Source: Anabaena azotica FACHB-119 (GTDB taxonomy: Bacteria; Cyanobacteriota; Cyanobacteriia; Cyanobacteriales; Nostocaceae). Taken from it: a stretch of 64,000 nucleotides of DNA. Shown in pieces: positions 18,311-26,886 of this stretch. The notes under the pieces are model-generated. The model did no database searches, was not told the origin of the DNA, and saw only the letters and a program-made list of their open reading frames with translations. The stretch spans positions 124,001 to 188,000 of the forward strand of contig NZ_JACJSG010000006.1 in the NCBI RefSeq assembly GCF_014697625.1, in the 5' to 3' direction. A program made the translations under genes and the position numbers. Numbering within the stretch: the stretch's first letter is position 1; every line of letters starts with the position of its first letter.

Positions 18311-19513
18311 CTATGGACTATTTAACCGCTTTTCATATTGAGTAACTAATACTGATGCTTGCTCTAATGGAGTTGGACGAGTATAAAGGAGTTGTTTGGC
18401 TTGTGTAGCTAAATCAACCAGAAGCTGATCTTCCACCAGTCCTCGTGCTAAAGCTTTAGCTTGCAGCGCATCTAGTCTTCCGCGTAACTCCTGGCGAGTT
18501 TTTAACAAAGCGCTGTTATTTGTATAGGCCTGTTGTTCTAGGGTTATGTACTCTCTGGCTTTACGGCTCCAATTATCTAAACCGAGCATAATGGGATTAA
18601 TTAAACCTTCCTCTAGTTTGTTCTGTAAGCGTGTCAGCCATTGACTCAAAGCATCAATCTGTTCTTGGGGTAATGGAGTGTACGCTGTTGAATACAAAAC
18701 CTTTTCTTGACTTTCCGTAAAAGCAGCAAGAGATTGTGAATGGAGTTTGATTAATTGCGCTAATAAATCTTGAGCGATCGCCAGTTTTTCTTGTAGTTGA
18801 GTTTGCTGTTTTTCGCACAAGTCTAATTGTAATCTCACTTGTGCCAGCAATGGTTTGATTTGCTGGTCTATGTCTGCACTCACTCCTAAAGGATCTTGCT
18901 CAATCTTAGCTTTGAGAGAAGCGATCGCTTCACGAGCTTGCACCAGTTGATGAAAATTACCTTGATTAAGTGATACAGCTAAGTTTTGCAACTCTAGGAT
19001 TTGCCATTCTGCATCTTGGATGATTCTATCCAAATTTGCCCAAGCTGCATCCACAGCCAAAACCGCATCCCTCGCTATAGAAAAAGCCTGAGTCATCAGT
19101 TGCAGCAGTTCTGCGGGTGCGATCGCATTTGCTCGTTGACTACCAGTAAGTAAGTCTCTTTGAGATAATGGTGTTTGTCCAACAGGCAACTGAATGGAAG
19201 CGCCTGTTAATAGTTCTTTAATTTCTGCTATTTTTTGCTCTGATGCTAGAAATCGGGGCATTTGCTGCCGTAATCTACTAGCTTGCTCCACTTTTTGCAG
19301 CAATAGGTCGAAGTATTGAAATAAATCGTTTATCGCCGCCAATGCGGGGTCTATCTTTGTTGCAGTTATACCTATCAAATCAACTTTAGGAAAACCAGGA
19401 GTTCCACAAAGGCGTTGATAGGTTGGTAGTTCTTGCAAATCAAATAGATTTTGGCTAACTACTTGAATTTTATTTTTCCAGTCAGCTAAGAGTTGATCAA
19501 TTTCGCTTGTCAT
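18311..19513 (-). CDS. Cytoplasmic helical coiled-coil protein of the PknG-like cluster
   Basis: 400 residues, with no signal, membrane segment or enzyme motif recognised. Almost entirely helical, with heptad-like Leu/Gln-rich coiled coils at about 75-110, 160-270 and 320-380. It is first in the minus-strand cluster, 140 bp before the kinase gene, and probably serves the same complex as a scaffold. I chose the ATG at 19513 (MTSEIDQLL); an in-frame start four codons earlier is also possible. Function not known. Confidence 0.75.
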   Translation of the reverse strand: MTSEIDQLLADWKNKIQVVSQNLFDLQELPTYQRLCGTPGFPKVDLIGITATKIDPALAAINDLFQYFDLLLQKVEQASRLRQQMPRFLASEQKIAEIKELLTGASIQLPVGQTPLSQRDLLTGSQRANAIAPAELLQLMTQAFSIARDAVLAVDAAWANLDRIIQDAEWQILELQNLAVSLNQGNFHQLVQAREAIASLKAKIEQDPLGVSADIDQQIKPLLAQVRLQLDLCEKQQTQLQEKLAIAQDLLAQLIKLHSQSLAAFTESQEKVLYSTAYTPLPQEQIDALSQWLTRLQNKLEEGLINPIMLGLDNWSRKAREYITLEQQAYTNNSALLKTRQELRGRLDALQAKALARGLVEDQLLVDLATQAKQLLYTRPTPLEQASVLVTQYEKRLNSP

Positions 19514-19683
19514 GATGATGATCACTTATGTCTCAAGAGCTTAGTGGCACAATTGGCATCGATTCTATCAAAACATAGTAGGAGCGTGAGTAATTGTCTG
19601 ACTTTTCACGGGATCTGGAAAACCCCACTTTCATTCCTCTCCCCTAGAAGGAGAGAAGCTTTAATTGCTCCCCCTTCCCTACA

Positions 19684-19718
19684 ACTCACTGCTATATTAA
19701 AAACCTACACTTGTCAGA
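19684..19718. repeat. Family D end fragment
   Basis: ACTGCTATATTAAAAACCTA and the following bases match the right end of the family D element at 31107. No left end is present. Confidence 0.6.
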
Positions 19719-19787
19719 CTCCCCCATCTCCCGCTCTCTTGTGTTAAAATATATCTAGTAAAATTAGTTAGTTATAAGAATTACCTA

Positions 19788-20228
19788 ATGTCTATCCCTA
19801 ATATTACGGAAACATTGTTAAACGCCAAGAAAAATAAAGGGTTAAGCTTTGCTGATTTAGAAAAAATTCTCGGACGGGATGAAGTGTGGATCGCGTCTGT
19901 TTTCTATCGTCAAGCTAGCGCATCCGATGAAGAGGCTAAGTTGCTAGTAGAAGCATTAGGATTAGAGCCTATCTATATTCAAGAGTTGACCGGATACCCA
20001 GTCAAAGGATTGGGGCCTGTGGTTCCTACAGATCCTCTGATTTATCGCTTCTATGAAATTATGCAGGTCTATGGTTTCCCCCTGAAGGAAATAATTCAAG
20101 AAAAGTTTGGCGATGGGATTATGAGTGCGATTGACTTTACTTTGGATGTAGAAAAAGAAGCCGACCCCAAAGGCGATCGCGTTAAAATCACTATGTCTGG
20201 TAAATTCCTACCCTACAAAAAGTGGTAA
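19788..20228 (+). CDS. cynS: Cyanate hydratase (cyanase)
   Basis: 146 residues, the normal cyanase length. It has the N-terminal helical DNA-binding-like fold and the C-terminal catalytic segment, including [11 protein letters not shown] with the active Arg, [18 protein letters not shown], and a Ser in the final strand ([11 protein letters not shown]). It converts cyanate and bicarbonate to ammonia and CO2 as a decamer in the cytoplasm, detoxifying cyanate and supplying nitrogen. A -10-like TTAAAAT lies near 19743-19749. No cynABD transporter genes are adjacent. A DNA methyltransferase starts 6 nt after its stop. Confidence 0.96.
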   Translation: MSIPNITETLLNAKKNKGLSFADLEKILGRDEVWIASVFYRQASASDEEAKLLVEALGLEPIYIQELTGYPVKGLGPVVPTDPLIYRFYEIMQVYGFPLKEIIQEKFGDGIMSAIDFTLDVEKEADPKGDRVKITMSGKFLPYKKW

Positions 20229-20234
20229 TACTGC

Positions 20235-21134
20235 TTGAACTCACAACAAACAACACAGGTAGGTAGATTTACGCCTTTATATACGCAAACATACGGTAAA
20301 GCCTATCTAGGTGATTCTCTGGAAATTATCAAAGCAATTCCAGACAATAGTATTAATCTAATTATTACCTCACCACCATTCGCTTTAACGCGCAAAAAAG
20401 AATATGGCAACGAAAGTGCAGAAAAATATCTTGAATGGTTTATACCTTTTGCTTACGAATTTAAAAGAGTTTTAGCACAAACAGGTTCATTTGTTTTAGA
20501 TTTAGGAGGCGCTTATCTCCCTGGTAATCCCATACGCAGTATTTATCAATACGAACTTCTTGTCAGATTGTGCAAAGAAGTCGGCTTTTTTTTGGCTCAA
20601 GAATTTTATCATTATAATCCTGCCCGACTACCTACCCCAGCCGAATGGGTGACAATCAGAAGAATCCGCGTTAAAGATGCAGTAAATGTAGTTTGGTGGC
20701 TATCAAAAACAACTGACCCTAAAGCAGATAATAGGAAAGTTTTAAAACCCTATAGCCAGAGTATGAAACAATTACTCAAAAATGGTTATAAAGCTCAAAT
20801 TCGTCCTAGTGGGCATGACATTTCTGATAAATTTCAAAAAGACAATCAAGGTGCAATTCCGCCTAATCTCCTAGAAATTGCCAATACTGAATCTAATAGT
20901 GCGTATTTACGACGCTGTAAAGCAGCCGGGGTCAAGCCACATCCAGCAAGGTTCCCTCAAGGGTTTGCTGAGTTCTTCATCAAGTTCTTGACTGATGAAG
21001 GAGATATAGTGTTAGATCCATTTGCAGGTTCCAATACTACTGGCTTTGTTGCTGAAACTTTGCAACGCCGATGGATTTCTGTGGAAATTAATCAGGATTA
21101 TGTTTTGGGAAGCCGCTATAGATTTAGTGAATAG
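20235..21134 (+). CDS. Site-specific DNA methyltransferase (N4-cytosine or N6-adenine), orphan
   Basis: 299 residues from a TTG start, 6 nt behind cynS. The catalytic motif TSPPF comes first (about residue 50) and the SAM-binding FxGxG-type motif DPFAGSNTTG near the C-terminus, so it is a beta-class amino-methyltransferase. A Ser before PP[FY] is more common in N4-cytosine enzymes, but the base cannot be decided from this. No endonuclease gene is nearby, so it looks like a solitary methylase. Target sequence unknown. The very short spacing suggests co-transcription with cynS. Confidence 0.9.
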   Translation: MNSQQTTQVGRFTPLYTQTYGKAYLGDSLEIIKAIPDNSINLIITSPPFALTRKKEYGNESAEKYLEWFIPFAYEFKRVLAQTGSFVLDLGGAYLPGNPIRSIYQYELLVRLCKEVGFFLAQEFYHYNPARLPTPAEWVTIRRIRVKDAVNVVWWLSKTTDPKADNRKVLKPYSQSMKQLLKNGYKAQIRPSGHDISDKFQKDNQGAIPPNLLEIANTESNSAYLRRCKAAGVKPHPARFPQGFAEFFIKFLTDEGDIVLDPFAGSNTTGFVAETLQRRWISVEINQDYVLGSRYRFSE

Positions 21135-21338
21135 TCAAATCAATTTTCGATTTTAGTTTGAATTTTAGATCAATTCCAGTCTTAGCATCAACCTTGAGGA
21201 TTTCTCTAACTTTAGATTGGCTAGCTCAGACTGACAAATGTGTTAATCCAAAATCTCGAATACCAAATCTCAAATTGTCTCGTCAACAGTAAATACATTT
21301 ATTTATGAACTTTTGACTATTAACCCTAGCAAGCAGAC

Positions 21339-21533
21339 TCAGATTTCTCCATTTACCTGCATCTGATGAACCTTGTCTGCTAACTCTTGACGACTTTGAT
21401 CGTCAAGTTTATCTATTGCTAACATTCCCATGAGGATGACCTCTTTGAGGGTTAAACGGGTCGAATGTGCCTGTTTTTGCACAATCTCTTTAATAATTGG
21501 ACTCACTCCGATCGCTGTACTAGCTCTAGCCAC
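21339..21533 (-). CDS. Small helical protein of unknown function
   Basis: 64 residues from a GTG, convergent to the methyltransferase gene. Basic N-terminus, then two predicted helices (IIKEIVQKQAHSTRLTLKEVI and DQSRQELADKVHQM). No ribosome site is clear. It might be a small regulatory protein; I do not recognise a family. Confidence 0.55.
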   Translation of the reverse strand: MARASTAIGVSPIIKEIVQKQAHSTRLTLKEVILMGMLAIDKLDDQSRQELADKVHQMQVNGEI

Positions 21534-21943
21534 GAAATTATAGGAAACTATTAATCACTGCGCCTAAATCTTAGCACTTTCTCCGGGTTTCTTCTATATC
21601 AGCAGATATTAATTTGAATAGATAGAAATCAATATTTACAAGTCTCAGCACAAAAGTTATGCTAAAAGTAGGTAGTAATTGTTACAAGATATGTGGATAA
21701 AGTAAAAATACTTAACAAACCTCAGTTGCCAACCACCAGTGCCATCAATTTGAGCGTCCTTACCGAGCAGACGGCGAGATGGGCTTTAAAGAATTGGTGA
21801 ATTGTTAAATATAATCTGGTTAACCCAGTTTACAGAAATACATATCTTAAAGAAAAATAATAATTTAACAAGAGTAAAATTTCTGAATGCAGTAAATTTA
21901 AGCTGTCATAGGAAAAAATACTAAATAGAGGAGTGAAAAAGCA
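21534..21943. other. AT-rich intergenic region
   Basis: I see no gene or repeat here. It must carry the promoter of the downstream hydrolase. Confidence 0.5.
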
Positions 21944-23074
21944 ATGAGGGATTCTTATCTGTTGGCAGTCGGCTTGTTAACAGGACTAACACTACCAGCA
22001 TCAGCTCTACCACAGATATCGGATATCCTGCCGGACAGTACTACATTAGCTTTAGATGTCAAGCAAAGCTCACAGACTAATATCACCCCAGACGCATCTT
22101 TATCTCCATTCAGCACCCAAATATCACAAACGGTAGATGAAAAAGGTCTGCCTACGCTGTTTAACGTATCCTTGCCAGAATTTAGCACTCAGCCTCCCTT
22201 ACCTTCCCAGGCTGCTCAATCAAAAGGCGGCGAACAAAAACTTACCACTACAGATATTTCCCTACCGCAATCTACCCAACCAGAATCATTAATACCATTA
22301 AACTCATTCTTCAACCTTAATTCCCAACCTCCCAAAGAACTATTAATTACTGGTAGTCAACTTTACAATTATAGATTGTCTGCCTTAAAAACTGGTCAGA
22401 TTTACACACGCCAAGATGCTGAAAGTGATAAATTATTGCGAGATGCGGGTAAAAAGCATCAACTCACTTATGATGATTGGAAAACTTTGCTGGCTCTAGA
22501 AGCGAAAGCGATCGCTCAAGGTCAAGGTAAAAACCGTCTCAGTATCCTGGTAGGGGATTCCTTAAGTATGTGGTTTCCCAAGGAAAAGCTACCATCTGGC
22601 AAATTATGGTTAAATCAGGGTATTTCTGGAGATACTTCTGGTGGTATCGCCAACAGATTAACCGCATTTTCACGAACCCGCCCCGAAGCAATTTACATCA
22701 TGGCTGGGATTAACGACTTACGCAGAGGAGCCGATGACGTAGTAATTTTGCGTAATTATCGCCGAATAATTCGTAACTTACGGCAATCTCATCCTCAAAC
22801 TCAGATATTTATGCAATCTATATTACCTACCAATCTGCCGACAATTTCTAATAGCCGTATTCGTCGAATCAATACCAGACTAGCCCAAATGGCTAAAGAA
22901 GAAAAAGTTAATTATCTAAATATCCATAGCTGGTTTGCCAGTGTAGATGGCAATTTACGTTCTGATTTAACTACAGATGGGCTGCATTTGTCGGCTGAAG
23001 GTTATGAAGTATGGCGATTTGCTATTCAGCAGGTAGAGTTCAAACTATCTCAAAATAAAAATTTTGACGGTTAA
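21944..23074 (+). CDS. Exported SGNH/GDSL hydrolase
   Basis: 376 residues. An N-terminal signal peptide is followed by a Pro/Ser/Thr/Gln-rich region to about residue 150 and then an SGNH hydrolase domain. Block I is GDSLSMWFP with the nucleophile Ser, block II GISGDTSGG, block III GINDLRRG, and block V DGLHLSAEGY with the catalytic Asp and His. Probably a periplasmic or extracellular esterase or lipase, perhaps acting on acylated polysaccharide. GAGGAG lies about 9 nt upstream of the ATG. Its stop overlaps an inverted-repeat terminator. Confidence 0.9.
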   Translation: MRDSYLLAVGLLTGLTLPASALPQISDILPDSTTLALDVKQSSQTNITPDASLSPFSTQISQTVDEKGLPTLFNVSLPEFSTQPPLPSQAAQSKGGEQKLTTTDISLPQSTQPESLIPLNSFFNLNSQPPKELLITGSQLYNYRLSALKTGQIYTRQDAESDKLLRDAGKKHQLTYDDWKTLLALEAKAIAQGQGKNRLSILVGDSLSMWFPKEKLPSGKLWLNQGISGDTSGGIANRLTAFSRTRPEAIYIMAGINDLRRGADDVVILRNYRRIIRNLRQSHPQTQIFMQSILPTNLPTISNSRIRRINTRLAQMAKEEKVNYLNIHSWFASVDGNLRSDLTTDGLHLSAEGYEVWRFAIQQVEFKLSQNKNFDG

Positions 23075-23105
23075 CGGTTGACGGTTGACTGTTAACCGTC
23101 AAAAA
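23062..23105 (+). terminator. Inverted-repeat terminator
   Basis: TTTTGACGGTTAAC pairs with GTTAACCGTCAAAA around a short spacer. It overlaps the stop codon of the SGNH gene. Confidence 0.65.
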
Positions 23106-23121
23106 TAACTAGCGTAATTTA

Positions 23122-23285
23122 TATAGCAATAGCCAAGACAGTTAAGAAACGAGGGAATGAGCAAACTTAGACAGCAAAAGACGTTTTAACTCTGTCCCCC
23201 TCCGGGTTCGCCAGTTGCCTGCGGAGGGAAACCCTCCCGCAGGACTGGACTCACCTGTAACCTATCACCTGTTCCCTACTATATT
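23122..23285. mobile_element. Family A element, copy 2, with an inserted short repeat
   Basis: Left end (TATAGCAATAGCCAAGACAG) and right end (TCACCTGTTCCCTACTATATT) match the other family A copies. It is about 60 bp longer because a GC-rich palindromic short repeat (about 23205-23255) sits inside it. It ends one base before the DUF4864 start codon. Confidence 0.65.
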
Positions 23286-23286
23286 T

Positions 23287-23649
23287 ATGGAAGTTACTGA
23301 GCAAGATTTTCTGACTATCCGGTCTGTAATTGAAAAACAATTGGCCGCCTTTCAACAAGATGATGCTCCCGGTGCTTTTGCTTGTGCTACTCCAGCCATT
23401 CAAGAGCAATTTCAAAACGCCGACAATTTTATCCGAATGGTGAGCATGAGTTATCCTGCTGTATACCGTCCACGTTCAGTATTCTTTGAGAAAGTTACCA
23501 CCATTCAGGACAATATCACCCAGCCAGTGTTACTTTTAGCACCTGATGGTCTTCCCTTGAGGGCTTTATATTTTATGGAAAAACAACCGGATGATAGCTG
23601 GAGAATCAATGGTTGTATCCTGGTTTCTGTGGAAGCAGAGAATTTTTAG
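23287..23649 (+). CDS. DUF4864 family protein
   Basis: 120 residues starting MEVTEQDFLTIRSVIEKQLAAFQQDD. The pattern of an N-terminal helix, FACATPAIQEQF and a C-terminal beta sheet ending DDSWRINGCILV is that of DUF4864, an NTF2-like small fold. Function unknown. The frame is open 24 codons further upstream, but that part is repeat DNA, so the ATG at 23287 is chosen. Confidence 0.8.
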   Translation: MEVTEQDFLTIRSVIEKQLAAFQQDDAPGAFACATPAIQEQFQNADNFIRMVSMSYPAVYRPRSVFFEKVTTIQDNITQPVLLLAPDGLPLRALYFMEKQPDDSWRINGCILVSVEAENF

Positions 23650-23825
23650 TCAATAGTCATTAGTCATTAGTCAATAGTCAATAGTCAATAGTCATTAGTT
23701 ATTCTCCCTCATCTCCCCCTACTCCCCTCATCTCCCTCATCTCCCTCATCTCCCTCATCTCCCTCATCTCCCCCCATCTCCCCCCACTCCCTCATCTCCC
23801 CCTACTCCCTCATCCCCCTCATCTC
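23646..23825. repeat. STRR block (AGTCATT, then CTCATCTCC)
   Basis: A heptamer tract followed by a long 9-bp CTCATCTCC tract. It runs into the stop codon of the convergent LarE-like gene. Confidence 0.9.
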
Positions 23826-24646
23826 CCCAATGCAGGGTTTACTTGAGTGAGAACTTGGTTGAGTTTGCCACTGCGATAACCTTCTAAATCCAGGGTGACG
23901 TAGATAAAGCCAAACTCTTGAAATGCGCTAACTATAGATTGTAAATCTGTTGTGAGGACAAAATCTTTGATTTTTTCTGGTGGTAATTCGATGCGTGCTG
24001 TGTCACCTTCAGAACGGACGCGCAGATTTTGCCAACCTAATTTCCGCAGATAAATTTCGGCTCTACCTACTCGTTGTAATTTGGCTATGGTAATTTCCTC
24101 ACCATAGGGGAAGCGGGAACTCAGACAAGGCTGGGCTGGTTTTTCCCACCAAGGTAAACCTAGTTGATGGGAAAGTTGCCTAACTTCTAGTTTTGTCACA
24201 CCAACTTCTGCTAAAGGCGATCGCGCTCCTCTTTCCTTGGCGGCTTGAATCCCCGGACGATAATCGTGTAAATCGTCAGCATTTACTCCATCCAAGACGT
24301 AAGGGTAGCCCATTTCTCTCGCCAATGGTTTTAAGGTGTCGTGTAATTCGCTTTTGCAGAAATAGCAACGGTTAACGGGGTTTGAGGTGTAGTTGGGGTT
24401 GTCCATTTCGTGAGTTTGGACAATTTTATGTGCAATACCAATAGTTGCGGCTTGAATTTTTGCGTCTTCTAGTTCTTCTGGTAACAACGAAGGCGAAACC
24501 GCAGTTACAGCCAAAGCGCGATCGCCCAACACATCATAAGCAATCTTTGCCACCAAAGTGCTGTCAACACCCCCAGAGTAAGCAATTAGAGCCTGTCCCA
24601 TTTCGGCAAATAAAGCCTTTAACTGCTCCAGTTTTTCAGTCAACAT
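23819..24646 (-). CDS. larE: LarE-like ATP-dependent sulfur transferase
   Basis: 275 residues, the usual LarE length. The PP-loop SGGVDST lies at about 20-26. The internal Cys pair RCYFCKSEL and a downstream PCLSSRFPYG are present; the latter holds the Cys equivalent to the sacrificial sulfur donor Cys176 of the lactobacillus enzyme. LarE thiolates the pyridinium precursor of the nickel-pincer cofactor of lactate racemase. No larA, larB or larC is nearby, so the partner genes must be elsewhere or the enzyme has another substrate. AGGAAAA lies upstream of the ATG. Confidence 0.88.
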   Translation of the reverse strand: MLTEKLEQLKALFAEMGQALIAYSGGVDSTLVAKIAYDVLGDRALAVTAVSPSLLPEELEDAKIQAATIGIAHKIVQTHEMDNPNYTSNPVNRCYFCKSELHDTLKPLAREMGYPYVLDGVNADDLHDYRPGIQAAKERGARSPLAEVGVTKLEVRQLSHQLGLPWWEKPAQPCLSSRFPYGEEITIAKLQRVGRAEIYLRKLGWQNLRVRSEGDTARIELPPEKIKDFVLTTDLQSIVSAFQEFGFIYVTLDLEGYRSGKLNQVLTQVNPALGR

Positions 24647-24655
24647 AATTTTCCT

Positions 24656-24865
24656 AGTCAGTTATCAGTTATCAGTTATCAGTTATCAGTTATCAGTTAT
24701 CAGTTATCAGTTATCAGTTATCAGTTATCAGTTATCAGTTGTCAGTTATCAGTTATCAGTTGTCAGTTATCAGTTATCAGTTATCAGTTATCAGTTATCA
24801 GTTGTCAGTGATGATGAATATTTTCTCCTCTGCTCCTCTGCTCCTCTGCTCCTCTGCTCCTCTGC
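24656..24865. repeat. STRR (CAGTTAT x about 21, then TGCTCCTC)
   Basis: The longest near-perfect heptamer tract in the window (24656-24810), followed by an 8-bp TGCTCCTC tract. Confidence 0.95.
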
Positions 24866-24877
24866 TCCCCTGCTCCC

Positions 24878-26695
24878 CTAGTCGCCACTTCCTAAACTAT
24901 ACTTAGCAACTAGACTAGCCAACAGTTTGATATCAATGGGTTTAGAAATGTAATCATTGGCTCCAGCACGTAGACAGATTGAGCGATCGCCTTTCATCGC
25001 CATTGCTGTCTGGGCAATAATAGCAATCTGTTGATATTCGGGTTTTTCTCGTAATTGCTTAATTACATCTAAACCGTTACCATCTGGCAATCGCACATCC
25101 ATTAAGATGACTGCTGGCTGTTTTTGGGCGAGTACAGCCCACATTTGGTCAGCATTCCTCACCCAAGTTACCTGATATCCCAAGTTGCTCAGACGAATTT
25201 GGATTAATTCACCATTACCTAAATCATCTTCTACTAATAAAATTTCTCTGGAAATGCTAGGTTTCACAGATACAGAAGAGGTTGCTTCTTGATCCTCTTC
25301 ATCTTCTTTAACTATAACCTTCCCATGCTGTGTTATGGGCAAGATGATCGTAAAACGAGAACCGCGATCAACTTCAGATTCTACTTCTATAGAACCACCA
25401 TGAATTTCTACCAATTTACGAGTCACCACTAATCCTAAGCCAGTACCCTCATTTCCAGCAGCTGAAGGATTAGAAATTTGGAAATATGGTTGAAATAGTA
25501 AAGCGAGATTTTCACAAGAGATACCACTACCTGTATCCCAGACAGTGAAGTGAATAAATGAATTTTGAACTGCCACCTTTAAGCCGACGCTGCCCTGACT
25601 GGTAAACTTGAGAGCATTAAATAATAAATTTAAAAGCATTTGCTTGAGTCGTAAAGGGTCAGCTATCAAAATTTTGGCATTTGGATCTATTTCCAAAGAC
25701 AATTTCAACCCTTTATTTCCGGCTTTCTCTTTTACCAGCGCTAATACATTTTGACAAACTTCGGGTATATTGACTCTTTCCCACTGGACTTCTAACTGAT
25801 TGGCTTCAATTTTGGAGAGATCCAAAATATCATTAATCAAAGCCAACAGGTGTTTTCCACTGGATTGAATGATGTTGAGATATTCGTGATGGCGTTCTTT
25901 TGTTGGATCATAACCTTGTGCTAGAAGTAAGTGAGTGAAACCAATAATTGAACTTAGGGGTGTGCGAATTTCGTGACTTGTATTCGCCAAAAATTGGTTT
26001 TTCAGTTGATTAGTACGCTCTAACTCTTGATTAGCAATATATAAATTTTCTGACTGTTGCTGTAAAGATTGTATTTGCTTGAGGTGAGCCAGCGTTTTCA
26101 CACATTGTTCGGCTGCTCTCTCCATTAATTGTGTATTGATGTGAAGATAGGATGCTGTAGATTTCTTGTGATGGGGCTTGAAGTTATCTATCACCATAAT
26201 TAACCAACCAATGATAACACCAGAATCGTCAGTTAATCGCCAAGCCTGTGGCGGTTGTTGTTTTTCTAGTTCGTGTAAATCTTGGATTTGGATGACTTGT
26301 TGTATTTGCAAGCGCAGTTTTTTCTCTTGTTTGGCTATGTCTTCTAAAAATAGGGGCTGACAGCCAAAAGATAGGGGGCGAGAAATATAGTAAACTTTAC
26401 CATCTGCTGTTTGCGGTTGACATAAAGCGATCGCCACGGCACACTGTGACAACCCTAGATTGCTATTGTTTAAAGCAAAATCGAGTTCGTTTACCACAGT
26501 TTGGAAAATATCCGCTTCTGTGGTTCTTGGTTGAACAGTACTAAAAGCTGACTGTAGCCTATCGCCTAAGCGGCTTTGTAGCTGGTTCAAGCTGCGTTCC
26601 AGCCATAACTCAGCACGCAGCTGCTGACTTTTTGCCAACATTGGCGTTGTCTCTATCTTTGAGTTGTGTTCTGGTAAGCTTGAATACTGCTGCAT
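24878..26695 (-). CDS. Hybrid sensor histidine kinase/response regulator
   Basis: 605 residues. The N-terminal 190 residues form a GAF-like sensing part without recognisable ligand residues. A coiled coil (about 190-230), HisKA with H box SHEIRTPLSS, HATPase (NLLFNALKFT, DTGSGIS, GTGLGL) and a C-terminal receiver with its Asp in LMDVRLPDGNG follow. No membrane helix. The ATG at 26695 is preferred to the TTG two codons upstream. The receiver suggests a phosphorelay; no Hpt protein is adjacent. Confidence 0.9.
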   Translation of the reverse strand: MQQYSSLPEHNSKIETTPMLAKSQQLRAELWLERSLNQLQSRLGDRLQSAFSTVQPRTTEADIFQTVVNELDFALNNSNLGLSQCAVAIALCQPQTADGKVYYISRPLSFGCQPLFLEDIAKQEKKLRLQIQQVIQIQDLHELEKQQPPQAWRLTDDSGVIIGWLIMVIDNFKPHHKKSTASYLHINTQLMERAAEQCVKTLAHLKQIQSLQQQSENLYIANQELERTNQLKNQFLANTSHEIRTPLSSIIGFTHLLLAQGYDPTKERHHEYLNIIQSSGKHLLALINDILDLSKIEANQLEVQWERVNIPEVCQNVLALVKEKAGNKGLKLSLEIDPNAKILIADPLRLKQMLLNLLFNALKFTSQGSVGLKVAVQNSFIHFTVWDTGSGISCENLALLFQPYFQISNPSAAGNEGTGLGLVVTRKLVEIHGGSIEVESEVDRGSRFTIILPITQHGKVIVKEDEEDQEATSSVSVKPSISREILLVEDDLGNGELIQIRLSNLGYQVTWVRNADQMWAVLAQKQPAVILMDVRLPDGNGLDVIKQLREKPEYQQIAIIAQTAMAMKGDRSICLRAGANDYISKPIDIKLLASLVAKYSLGSGD

Positions 26696-26800
26696 GGTCA
26701 ACTAGACCGTTTAATTAATGGAGTTTCGCGAAAAATGTCACAAGATTTCTATGTATATTAGCTCACAATTTTTCTTTGTCGATAAATCATAACTTTTATA

Positions 26801-26837
26801 GTATCGATACTTACTACTAGACCCCATTTTTTATCAT
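26801..26837 (+). promoter_or_regulatory. Candidate NtcA-type site and -10 box upstream of natD
   Basis: GTATCGATACTTAC at 26801-26814 fits GTA-N8-TAC. A TATCAT -10-like box follows at 26832-26837. The 17-nt gap is shorter than the about 22 nt usual for NtcA-activated promoters, so this is tentative. Confidence 0.4.
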
Positions 26838-26886
26838 CGATTACCCTCGCAGAATTACTATAGGTTAGCTGAATTTAAGTAATAAC

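Noticed and set aside
19775..19788. GTN10AC pattern next to the cynS start as an NtcA site
   Set aside because: It lies directly at the start codon with no room for a promoter behind it, and the short pattern is common by chance.
24656..24810. Regular repeats that might be taken for a CRISPR array
   Set aside because: The units are contiguous 7-bp repeats without unique spacers, i.e. an STRR. No cas gene is present.
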